A DNA stretch of 64,000 nt from NCBI RefSeq assembly GCF_900497695.1, contig NZ_UIDD01000010.1, positions 767,589 to 831,588 on the forward strand, read 5' to 3'. The stretch is from Pseudomonas wadenswilerensis (GTDB lineage: Bacteria > Pseudomonadota > Gammaproteobacteria > Pseudomonadales > Pseudomonadaceae). Below the pieces are notes generated by a model. The model was not told the DNA's origin, did no database searches, and saw nothing but the letters and a program-made list of their open reading frames with translations. Within the stretch, counting starts at the first letter, position 1. Each line of letters starts with the position of its first letter. Positions 47,182 to 55,042 of this stretch are shown one piece after another. Position numbers and translations under genes: made by a program.

Positions 47182-48147
47182 TTACCAGGGTTGCGGCGAA
47201 CGGCTGATCACTTGCACCTGCTGGGCCGGCACCAGCGCGTGCCACTGCACGATCCCTCGTGCCCGCAGCTGAAATTCGCTGCGCATCTTCTGCCCGTCCT
47301 GTTCGAATTCCAGTTGCAGGGCAAAATCACCGCTGTTGAGCAGCAAGCCTTCGCTCAGCCGGGCAAACGTCGCGTCGTCCATGGCGCCCAGTGCCTGGCG
47401 CAACGCCCCTACATCGTGATAACCACCAGCGGGCCGGCCGGTGATGATCCGGGTCAGCAGCGAACGCGACACCTCCCCTTCGTAGAGCGCTTCGAGCAAC
47501 GGTAGCTGCTCCAGGCTCAAGGCATTGGCATTCAGTCGCCAGCCGCTGGTCTGCGGCAGCGTGCATAACTGTGGATAGCGTTGCTGGCGCTGGGCGTCGG
47601 GCTCGAGCAGCAGGTTCAGTTCACTCATGTCGACTATCATCTGGTTGGCCGCTAGACGCGCAGGTGACTGGCGCAGGTACTGATCGCTCTCGGCGCCGCT
47701 GAGTCGGGTCTGGCCGTCGCTGTCGATCCAGTCCGCGAGGGCATCGGTCAGCCGTTGGGCGGCCATGTCATCGCCAAGCAGGTAGCGCAATTGCCGCGCG
47801 GCACGTTCGCCCTCTTCGCCAATCAACGCATTGACGTTGAAGCAGCTGTGCAAGTCGCGGATGCGCAAGGCCGCCGAGCCGCCGGCAAAGGCATAGGACA
47901 ACGGCTGCCCGCGCAGCGCTTGCCAGAACAACGGGCTGGCGCGCCAGGCCGGGTCTTTCAGGGCCTGTTCGGCAAAGGCCAGGCCGGCGGTTTCCATGGC
48001 CCTTGCCTGCACCCGTTGCTGCACCAGGCGCACGCTGTCGATCTGCTGGCGACCGTCCTGCACCAGCCAGGTCAAACCTGCGGCAAGCATCGCCAGCACC
48101 ACCAGCACCATCAACAGCGCCGCCCCTTGTTGCCTCTTCGCACCCAT
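47182..48147 (-). CDS. gspK: Type II secretion pseudopilin K, detached from its operon
   Basis: 321 residues from ATG at 48147; an earlier in-frame codon at 48228 lies in the promoter region. Prepilin leader MGAKRQQG, then AALLMVLVVLAMLAAGLTWL, without the Glu at +5, as expected for GspK. The long globular part (ADWIDSDGQTR, FNVNALIG) is typical of the tip protein. It lies 11 kb from the other gsp genes on the far side of phoX, ending 24 nt from it in convergent orientation. Confidence 0.93.
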   Translation of the reverse strand: MGAKRQQGAALLMVLVVLAMLAAGLTWLVQDGRQQIDSVRLVQQRVQARAMETAGLAFAEQALKDPAWRASPLFWQALRGQPLSYAFAGGSAALRIRDLHSCFNVNALIGEEGERAARQLRYLLGDDMAAQRLTDALADWIDSDGQTRLSGAESDQYLRQSPARLAANQMIVDMSELNLLLEPDAQRQQRYPQLCTLPQTSGWRLNANALSLEQLPLLEALYEGEVSRSLLTRIITGRPAGGYHDVGALRQALGAMDDATFARLSEGLLLNSGDFALQLEFEQDGQKMRSEFQLRARGIVQWHALVPAQQVQVISRSPQPW

Positions 48148-48221
48148 GAACTGCACATCCCGAGCAAATAAGGCGTCAGTCAACACAACGGATGTTGCAG
48201 GCACATGGCAAATACATCTGC

Positions 48222-48239
48222 ACGTCACTTTTGCGTCAT
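48222..48239 (+). promoter_or_regulatory. Candidate PHO box before tatA
   Basis: ACGTCAC TTTT GCGTCAT on the plus strand: two half-sites 11 nt apart with a T-rich spacer, 4/7 and 5/7 to CTGTCAT. It lies 51 nt before the tatA ATG. Weaker than the box at 44935, but placed where coordination with the phosphatases would need it. Confidence 0.4.
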
Positions 48240-48290
48240 AAAGCGCAGGCAGGATAAGGCCTTCTTTTTCATGAGCTTGGAGCGTTTTTC

Positions 48291-48515
48291 ATGGGTGGTA
48301 TCGGGATCTGGCAGTTGCTCATCGTGTTGGTGATCGTGTTCATGCTGTTCGGCACCAAGCGCCTCAAAGGCCTGGGTGCGGACGTGGGCGATGCGATCCA
48401 GGGCTTTCGCAAATCCATGGGCAATGGGCCGGCAGAGGACGACGTCATTGCCCAGGTCAAACCGCAGGCGCCGCTAAAGGCAGACAGCGTGCAACAAGCG
48501 GAACACCAGCGCTGA
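48291..48515 (+). CDS. tatA: Sec-independent translocase TatA (accessory copy)
   Basis: 74 residues: an N-terminal helix (IWQLLIVLVIVFMLFG) followed by the amphipathic helix TKRLKGLGADVGDAIQGFRK. It forms the pore of the twin-arginine pathway. TTGGAG lies upstream. Its stop overlaps tatB. This set is probably additional to the usual chromosomal tatABC. Confidence 0.93.
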   Translation: MGGIGIWQLLIVLVIVFMLFGTKRLKGLGADVGDAIQGFRKSMGNGPAEDDVIAQVKPQAPLKADSVQQAEHQR

Positions 48516-48793
48516 TGTTCGAAGTCGGTTTTACCGAACTGCTGCTGGTGGGCATCGTCGCCCTGCTGGTGCTCGGCCCCGAGCGCCTGCCGGCGGCGGC
48601 GCGCACCCTGGGCCGCGGCCTGGGTCAGGCGAAACGCGCCATGGCGTCGATCAAGGCCCAGGTGGACCGCGAACTGGACACCCAGGCCTTGAGCCAGGAA
48701 CTCGATGCCCTGCCGTTGCAGCGCCTTGAGCAGGACCTGCGCCGCGGCGTCAGCCTGCAGCCGGACAACAGCCCAACCAGCGGAAACCCTTGA
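48515..48793 (+). CDS. tatB: Sec-independent translocase TatB (accessory copy)
   Basis: 92 residues. N-terminus MFEVGFTELLLVGIVALLVLGPERLP, the TatB signature with Glu in the helix, then a charged amphipathic part. Shorter than the usual Pseudomonas TatB (about 140). It receives Tat substrates with TatC. Confidence 0.93.
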   Translation: MFEVGFTELLLVGIVALLVLGPERLPAAARTLGRGLGQAKRAMASIKAQVDRELDTQALSQELDALPLQRLEQDLRRGVSLQPDNSPTSGNP

Positions 48794-49548
48794 TGAACAC
48801 AGCAACCCACGACCCGGGCATGCCGCTCACCGCTCACCTGCGCGAACTGCGCAAGCGCCTGGTGCGCTGCCTGCTGGCCATCGCCGTGGTTTTCCTCGGC
48901 CTGTTCCCGTTTGCCCAGACGCTGTACACCCAGGTCTCGGAGCCGCTGCGCCGCTACCTGCCCGAAGGCGCGAGCATGATCGCCACCAGCGTCACCTCGC
49001 CGTTCCTGGCGCCGTTCAAGCTGACCCTGATGGCGGCGCTGTTCGTGGCCATGCCGGTGCTGTTGCACCAGGCCTGGAGCTTCATTGCCCCGGCCATGTA
49101 CCGCCAGGAAAAGCGCATCGCCCTGCCACTGCTGGTGTCGAGCATCGTGCTGTTCTATTCCGGCATGGCTTTCGCCTTCTTCGTAGTCTTCCCGATGATG
49201 TTCGGCTTCTTTGCCAGCGTCACCCCCGATGGCGTGGCGATGATGACCGACATCGGCCTGTACCTGGACTTCATCCTCGCCCTGTTCCTGGCCTTCGGCC
49301 TGGCGTTCGAAATCCCGGTGGCGACTTTTATCATCGTCTGGACCGGGGTCACCGACGTCGGTACCCTGCGCAAAAGCCGCCCCTATGTGATCGTCGGTTG
49401 TTTCGTGGTTGGCATGCTGCTGACCCCGCCGGATGTGTTCTCGCAAACCCTATTGGCGGTGCCGATGTGGATATTGTTTGAAGTCGGATTACTGGCCTGT
49501 GCTGCGGTCGAGCGCAAGGGCAACCAGGAAATCGCCTGCAACAGCTGA
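48793..49548 (+). CDS. tatC: Sec-independent translocase TatC (accessory copy)
   Basis: 251 residues, six membrane helices, from ATG 48793 overlapping the tatB stop (TGATG). It recognises RR signal peptides. Signatures are LTAHLRELRKRL at the N-terminus, PFLAPFKLTLMAALFVAMPV and LLTPPDVFSQTLLAVPMW. The nag operator begins right after its stop codon. Confidence 0.95.
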   Translation: MNTATHDPGMPLTAHLRELRKRLVRCLLAIAVVFLGLFPFAQTLYTQVSEPLRRYLPEGASMIATSVTSPFLAPFKLTLMAALFVAMPVLLHQAWSFIAPAMYRQEKRIALPLLVSSIVLFYSGMAFAFFVVFPMMFGFFASVTPDGVAMMTDIGLYLDFILALFLAFGLAFEIPVATFIIVWTGVTDVGTLRKSRPYVIVGCFVVGMLLTPPDVFSQTLLAVPMWILFEVGLLACAAVERKGNQEIACNS

Positions 49549-49550
49549 CA

Positions 49551-49598
49551 AGTGGTATTGACGTGGTATGCAAGTGGTATTAAATTTTTAATACCACT
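49551..49598 (+). promoter_or_regulatory. nag promoter overlapped by NagR-type operators
   Basis: Promoter: -35 TTGACG (49558-49563), 17-nt spacer, -10 TAAATT (49581-49586). Over it lie (A/C)GTGGTAT half-sites at 49551, 49562 and 49573, spaced 11 nt, and an inverted ATACCACT at 49591. The last two belong to a perfect 12+12 palindrome around a TT centre (49573-49598: AGTGGTATTAAA/TTTAATACCACT). This fits GntR/NagR-type operators (TGGT..ACCA) and predicts repression by the product of the next gene. Confidence 0.8.
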
Positions 49599-49618
49599 CG
49601 CCACCTGAAGTCACCGCC

Positions 49619-50350
49619 ATGCCCCCGTTGACCGCCCTGCGCCCCGACGACACCCTGGCCACCCCGCTTTACCTTCAGTTGGCGCGCAATCTGGAACAGG
49701 CCATCCACGCCGGGCAGTGGAAAGCCGAACAGGCCCTGCCTTCGGAAAGAAGTCTCAGCGAAGCCCTGGACATCTCCCGGGTTACCGCGCGCAAGGCCCT
49801 GGAAGTGCTGCTCGAACAAGGCCTGATCCGCCGCATCCAGGGCTCTGGTACGTTCATCACTCCGCGCCTGGAACAACCGCTCTCACGCCTGTCGAGCTTC
49901 AGCGAAATGCTCCGCCTGAAAGGCTTTACCCCAAGCTCGCAGTGGCTGGAGCGCAGCGTCGACGCGCCGTCGGCCGATGAGCTGGTGCGCCTGGGCCTGT
50001 CGCCCAACGAACAGGTGGTACACCTCAAGCGCCTGCGCAAGGCCGATGACATCGTCATGGCCGTCGAATACAGCACCCTGCCCGCGCGCTTGCTGAGCAA
50101 CCCCGAAGCCATCGGCGATTCGCTGTACCAATATCTCGACCAGATCGGCAAACCGGTGGTGCGTGCCCTGCAACACATTCGCGCGATCAACGCCAGCGCC
50201 GAACTGGCCGCACGGGTCGGCATCCAGCCCGGCACCGCCATGCTGCTGATGACCCGGGTCGGCTACCTCGACGACAACACCCCCATCGAACTGACCGACA
50301 CCTACTGTCGCGACGACTACTACGACTTTGTCGCCGAGCTGCGACGCTAG
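49619..50350 (+). CDS. nagR: GntR-family regulator of N-acetylglucosamine use
   Basis: 243 residues. HTH domain (about 15-78; PSERSLSEALDISRVTARKALEVLL, ending QGSGTFI) and UTRA effector domain (about 95-235). The family binds GlcN-6-P or GlcNAc-6-P and de-represses nag genes. First gene of the operon behind the palindromic operator, so likely autoregulated. nagA starts 10 nt after its stop. Confidence 0.93.
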   Translation: MPPLTALRPDDTLATPLYLQLARNLEQAIHAGQWKAEQALPSERSLSEALDISRVTARKALEVLLEQGLIRRIQGSGTFITPRLEQPLSRLSSFSEMLRLKGFTPSSQWLERSVDAPSADELVRLGLSPNEQVVHLKRLRKADDIVMAVEYSTLPARLLSNPEAIGDSLYQYLDQIGKPVVRALQHIRAINASAELAARVGIQPGTAMLLMTRVGYLDDNTPIELTDTYCRDDYYDFVAELRR

Positions 50351-50360
50351 CGGAGCCCCC

Positions 50361-51458
50361 ATGAGCGAACACAACATACTCACCCCGACGGGCTGGGTAC
50401 GCGGACGCCTGTTGCTGCGTGACGGCCGCGTCGCCGCCATCGACGGCCAGCCGTGCGATCCTCAGGGCAATGATTTGCCCTACCTGCTGCCCGGTTTCAT
50501 CGACCTGCACGTACACGGCGGCGGCGGCAGCGATGTGATGGAGGGCGCCGGAGCCTTCGCCACCATCGCCCGTACGCATGCCCGGTTTGGCACCACTTCG
50601 CTGTTGGCCACCACCATGACCGCGCCGAAGGAAGAACTGACCCAGGTGCTCGGCGAACTCGGCGCCTACGCCCGCCAGCCGCGCAGCAACGGCGCGCGGG
50701 TGCTGGGTGTGCACCTCGAAGGACCGTACATCAACCCGGGCAAGCTCGGCGCGCAGCCGAACTTCGCCCACTTGGGGTTGCTTGAGGAAGTCGAGGCCTA
50801 CCTGGCCCTGGCGCCAATCAAGGTGATCACTATCGCCCCGGAAGTCGCTGGCCACCTGCCGTTGATCCGTGCCTTGAGTGAGCGTGGCGTGCGCCTGCAG
50901 ATCGGCCACACCCTCGGCAGCTATGAAGAAGGCGTGGCGGCACTTGAGGCCGGCGCCACCAGTTTCACTCACCTGTACAACGCCATGAGCCCGCTGCATC
51001 ACCGCGAGCCGGGCATCGTCGGCGCGGCCCTGGCCCATGCGCGCTACGCCGAACTGATTCCCGACCTGCTGCACGTACACCCCGGCGCGATCCGCGTGGC
51101 CCTGCGCTCGATCCCCTGCCTGTACTGCGTGACCGACTCCACCGCCGCCGCCGGCATGCCCGATGGCGAGTACAAGCTCGGCAGCCACACCGTGACCAAA
51201 TGCCTGGGCGGCGTGCGCCTGCCCGACGGCACCCTGGCCGGCAGCACCCTGACCATGGACCAGGCCCTGCGCAACCTGGTGAAGATCGGCCTGCCTCTGG
51301 CCGAAGCCTCTCAGCGCCTGTCGCAATTCCCCGCCGACTACCTCGGCCTGGAGGAGCGCGGACGCCTGCAGGCCGGTAGCTGGGCCGACGCAGTCAGCCT
51401 GGATCGCAACCTTGAACTGATCGGCGTAATGGTCGAAGGAGAACACCTTGAGCTCTAA
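50361..51458 (+). CDS. nagA: N-acetylglucosamine-6-phosphate deacetylase
   Basis: 365 residues from ATG 50361 (CGGAG upstream). Amidohydrolase removing acetate from GlcNAc-6-P. Motifs: GFIDLHVHGGGG (metal HxH), HLEGPYINPGKLGAQ, THLYNAMSPLHHREPG, and VTDSTAAAGMPDG with the catalytic Asp. Overlaps the next gene by 11 nt. Confidence 0.96.
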   Translation: MSEHNILTPTGWVRGRLLLRDGRVAAIDGQPCDPQGNDLPYLLPGFIDLHVHGGGGSDVMEGAGAFATIARTHARFGTTSLLATTMTAPKEELTQVLGELGAYARQPRSNGARVLGVHLEGPYINPGKLGAQPNFAHLGLLEEVEAYLALAPIKVITIAPEVAGHLPLIRALSERGVRLQIGHTLGSYEEGVAALEAGATSFTHLYNAMSPLHHREPGIVGAALAHARYAELIPDLLHVHPGAIRVALRSIPCLYCVTDSTAAAGMPDGEYKLGSHTVTKCLGGVRLPDGTLAGSTLTMDQALRNLVKIGLPLAEASQRLSQFPADYLGLEERGRLQAGSWADAVSLDRNLELIGVMVEGEHLEL

Positions 51459-52470
51459 AATGCTTGCCGAGGCCCTGGCCTCGGCCACCGTCGTGCAGAC
51501 CCAACTCGAGCGTTGCGATGCCCGTATCGCCGAGGTTGCCGAACACCTGCGCCGCCTCGCACCGCAGGTTGCCCTGACCGTGGCCCGGGGCAGTTCGGAT
51601 CACGCCGCCAGCTATTTCGCCTACCTGACCATGCAACAGCTTGGCCTGCCGGTGGCGTCGCTGCCGATGTCGGTGGTGACCCTGCAGAACTCGCCCTTGC
51701 AGGTGCGCGGCCAGGTGGCCCTGGGCTTTTCCCAGTCGGGCCAGAGCCCGGACCTGGTCAACAGCCTGCAAACCCTGCGCGAACGCGGCGCCACCAGCGT
51801 CGCCCTGGTCAACGCCGAGGATTCGCCGCTGGAACGCGCCTGCCAATACAGCCTGCCGCTGTGCGCCGGCCCCGAGTTGAGCGTTGCCGCCACCAAGAGT
51901 TTTATCGCCACCCTCAGCGCCAGCGCCCGCCTGGTCGCCCACTGGCAGCAAGACCCGGCGCTGCTCGAGGCTGGCCTCGCCCTGCCCGGGCAACTGCGCG
52001 AAGCAGCGGCGCAAGACTGGAGCCTGGCCATCGAACAACTGCGCGATTGCCAGCGGCTGATGGTCATCGGCCGGGGCGCCGGGTTTGCCGTCGCCCAGGA
52101 AGCAGCGCTCAAGTTCAAGGAAACCTCGGCAATCCAGGCCGAAGCCTTCAGCAGCGCCGAAGTGCGTCACGGCCCGATGGCACTGATCGATGCCCATTAC
52201 CCGTTGCTGGTATTGGCGCCTCGTGGCGTGGAACAGGCAGGCCTGCTGCAACTGGCCGAAGACATGCGCCAGCGCGGCGCCAAAGTGCTGCTGGCCGCAC
52301 CGGCGGACATCCCCCAGCGCAACCTGACCTTGAGCAGCGCCGCCCACCCGGGCCTCGACCCGCTGCTGGCGACCCAGAGCTTCTATGTCATGGCCGCAGG
52401 CCTGGCCGAGGCGCGTGGCATGGACCCGGACCAGCCCCGTCACCTGAGCAAAGTGACCCGAACTCACTGA
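51448..52470 (+). CDS. SIS-domain glucosamine-6-phosphate deaminase (NagB-II type)
   Basis: 340 residues from TTG 51448, with AGGAG 7 nt upstream; an ATG at 51460 has no good site. Two SIS domains (ARGSSDHAASYFAY, GFSQSGQSPDLV) like the isomerase half of GlmS. Converts GlcN-6-P to fructose-6-P and ammonia in place of NagB-I, as in several gamma-proteobacterial nag clusters. Confidence 0.9.
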   Translation: MSSKMLAEALASATVVQTQLERCDARIAEVAEHLRRLAPQVALTVARGSSDHAASYFAYLTMQQLGLPVASLPMSVVTLQNSPLQVRGQVALGFSQSGQSPDLVNSLQTLRERGATSVALVNAEDSPLERACQYSLPLCAGPELSVAATKSFIATLSASARLVAHWQQDPALLEAGLALPGQLREAAAQDWSLAIEQLRDCQRLMVIGRGAGFAVAQEAALKFKETSAIQAEAFSSAEVRHGPMALIDAHYPLLVLAPRGVEQAGLLQLAEDMRQRGAKVLLAAPADIPQRNLTLSSAAHPGLDPLLATQSFYVMAAGLAEARGMDPDQPRHLSKVTRTH

Positions 52471-52489
52471 GGCACCGAGGATCTTGCGC

Positions 52490-55030
52490 ATGCCCGACAA
52501 CAAGAACATCACCCTCCATGCACCCCTCGAAGGCCCCCTGTTGCCACTGGACCAGGTGCCCGACCCGGTGTTCGCCGGCGGCACCCTGGGCAATGGCATC
52601 GCCATCGACCCGCTCAACGACTGCCTGCAGGCACCCTGCGCCGGCACCGTCATTCACCTGGCAAAAACCCTGCACGCCCTGACCCTGCGTGCCGACAACG
52701 GCGCCGAGATCCTTATGCACATCGGCCTTGATACCGTACAGTTGCAGGGCCGCGGCTTCGAAGCGCTGGTGGCCAATGGCGAGCGCGTCGAACGGGGTCA
52801 GCCGCTGATTCGTTTTGACCTGGACCTGGTCGCACAACACTGCACCAGCCTGATCACCGTCATAATCCTGAGCAATAGCAGCGAATACCGATTGCTGCCG
52901 CGCACGACCCGTTCGGTGGCCCTGGGTGCGCCATTGCTGGATGTCATTCCCAACGCTGGCGTCGGCGCAGTCAAAGCTGCCAGCGCAGGTGAGACAGTGC
53001 GCGGTAGCACCAAGGTCGCCCATCACGGCGGCCTGCATGCGCGCCCTGCAGCATTACTGCGCCAGACCGCCCAGGGTTTCGCCAGCCACGCCGAACTGCA
53101 CTTCAACGGCCAGGTCGCCGCGCTCAACAGCCTGGTGGCGATCATGGGATTGGGGGTGGGCGAGCAGGATGAAATCGAAATCGTCTGCAGCGGTGCCGAC
53201 AGTACGCCAGCCTTGCACGCCTTGTTGGCGGCAGTCGCCACAGCGACCGTCGGCGAACAGCATGCCGGCCCTGCCGTCAGCGTCCAGGCCAAACCCGTCG
53301 CCAACCTGGAGCCCGGCATTCTCAATGGTGTATGCGCATCACCTGGCCTGGCCAGCGGCCCGTTGGCACGCCTGGATGCCATTCGCCTGCCGCACGACTC
53401 CGGCGGCCATCAACCCGGCCCGCAGCATCAAGCCCTGAACGTCGCGCTAGCCAGCGTCAAGGCCGCCATTGAAGCTGACCTGCAGCACCTGCAACAGGGC
53501 GACGCCGCAGCCATCTTCGAAGCGCACCTGGCACTGCTCGACGATCCGTCCCTGATCGACGCCGCGCGCCAGTGCATCGACCAGGGCACCGCCGCCAGCC
53601 ACGCCTGGAGCCAGGCCATCGACGCCCAGTGCGCGATCCTCAAGGCACTCGACAAGCCGCTGCTGGCCGAGCGCGCCAACGACCTGCAGGATTTGCAGCA
53701 ACGGGTATTGCGCGACCTGCTCGGCGAAACCCGAGAGCTGAACCTGCCGCCTTCGGCAATTGTCGCCGCCCATGAACTGACGCCCTCGGACCTGCTGCTG
53801 CTCGACAAGCACGCGGTAGCCGGGTTGTGCATGGTCGCCGGTGGCGCGACCTCGCATGTCGCCATCCTCGCCCGCGCCCGTGGGCTGCCATGCCTGGTTG
53901 CCCTGGGCCCGGAGCTGATGAACCTGCAGGCAGGCCAGGTACTGGTCATGGATGGCGAACAGGCCCGACTGGAAACCGCGCCAGACACCGAACGCCTGGC
54001 CCAGGTCGCGCAGCTTCGCCAGCAACAGCAGCAACGCCGCGATGAGCAGCAAGCCGCCGCCCAGGGCAGCGCCCAGACCCGTGACGGACGCCTGATCGAA
54101 GTCGCCGCCAATGTCGCCTCGGCTGTCGAGGCCGCCCAGGCCCTGACCCTGGGCGCCGACGGCGTCGGCCTGTTGCGCACCGAATTCCTCTTCGTCGACC
54201 GCCACACCGCTCCGGATGAGCAGGAGCAACGCGCCGCCTACCAGGCAGTGCTCGACGCCATGGGCGATCGCCCGGTGATCATCCGCACCATCGATGTCGG
54301 CGGCGACAAGCAACTGGACTACCTGCCACTGCCCCATGAAGCCAACCCGGTGCTCGGCCTGCGCGGCATTCGCCTGGGCCAGCTGCGCCCCGAGCTGCTC
54401 GACCTGCAATTGCGTGCCCTGCTGCAGGTCAGCCCGCAGCGCCGCTGCCGGATCATGCTGCCAATGGTCAGCGAGGTCGATGAACTGCTGGAGATCCGCC
54501 AGCGCCTGGATCGACTGACCAGCGAGCTGGGCATCAGCCAGCGCGCCGAACTTGGGGTGATGATCGAAGTACCGGCCGCCGCCCTGCTCGCCGAGCGCCT
54601 GGCCGAGCACGCCGACTTCTTCTCCATCGGCACCAACGACCTGTCCCAGTACACCCTGGCCATGGACCGCGACCACGCGGGCCTGGCGGCTCGCGTCGAC
54701 GCCCTGCACCCGGCGCTGCTGCGCCTGATCGACCTCACCTGCCAGGGCGCCGCCCGTCATGGCCGTTGGGTCGGCGTGTGTGGCGCCTTGGCCTCGGACC
54801 CACTGGCCACTTCGGTACTGATCGGCCTTGGGGTCAGTGAGCTGTCGGTCAGCGCCCCGCAGGTCGGCGAGATCAAGGAGCGCGTGCGCCAGCTCGACAG
54901 CACGCAATGCCGCGCCTTCAGCCAGCAGTCGCTGGGTCTGTCCAGTGCCCACGCGGTGCGCCAGGCCTGCCGTGACTTTGATGCGCGGCCGCTACAACCA
55001 CGCCACTCTCCACTTAGCACAGAACAATAA
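52490..55030 (+). CDS. PTS EIIA(Glc)-HPr-enzyme I fusion
   Basis: 846 residues from ATG 52490 (GAGGA upstream; a TTG at 52484 also fits). EIIA (about 1-150, phosphorylated His in LMHIGLDTV), HPr (about 165-255, HHGGLHARPAALLRQ), enzyme I (about 275-835, phosphohistidine in GGATSHVAILARARGLPC, PEP-binding SIGTNDLSQYTLAMDRD). One polypeptide therefore carries phosphate from PEP to the NagE permease. Confidence 0.95.
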   Translation: MPDNKNITLHAPLEGPLLPLDQVPDPVFAGGTLGNGIAIDPLNDCLQAPCAGTVIHLAKTLHALTLRADNGAEILMHIGLDTVQLQGRGFEALVANGERVERGQPLIRFDLDLVAQHCTSLITVIILSNSSEYRLLPRTTRSVALGAPLLDVIPNAGVGAVKAASAGETVRGSTKVAHHGGLHARPAALLRQTAQGFASHAELHFNGQVAALNSLVAIMGLGVGEQDEIEIVCSGADSTPALHALLAAVATATVGEQHAGPAVSVQAKPVANLEPGILNGVCASPGLASGPLARLDAIRLPHDSGGHQPGPQHQALNVALASVKAAIEADLQHLQQGDAAAIFEAHLALLDDPSLIDAARQCIDQGTAASHAWSQAIDAQCAILKALDKPLLAERANDLQDLQQRVLRDLLGETRELNLPPSAIVAAHELTPSDLLLLDKHAVAGLCMVAGGATSHVAILARARGLPCLVALGPELMNLQAGQVLVMDGEQARLETAPDTERLAQVAQLRQQQQQRRDEQQAAAQGSAQTRDGRLIEVAANVASAVEAAQALTLGADGVGLLRTEFLFVDRHTAPDEQEQRAAYQAVLDAMGDRPVIIRTIDVGGDKQLDYLPLPHEANPVLGLRGIRLGQLRPELLDLQLRALLQVSPQRRCRIMLPMVSEVDELLEIRQRLDRLTSELGISQRAELGVMIEVPAAALLAERLAEHADFFSIGTNDLSQYTLAMDRDHAGLAARVDALHPALLRLIDLTCQGAARHGRWVGVCGALASDPLATSVLIGLGVSELSVSAPQVGEIKERVRQLDSTQCRAFSQQSLGLSSAHAVRQACRDFDARPLQPRHSPLSTEQ

Positions 55031-55042
55031 CCGGAGCGCACC

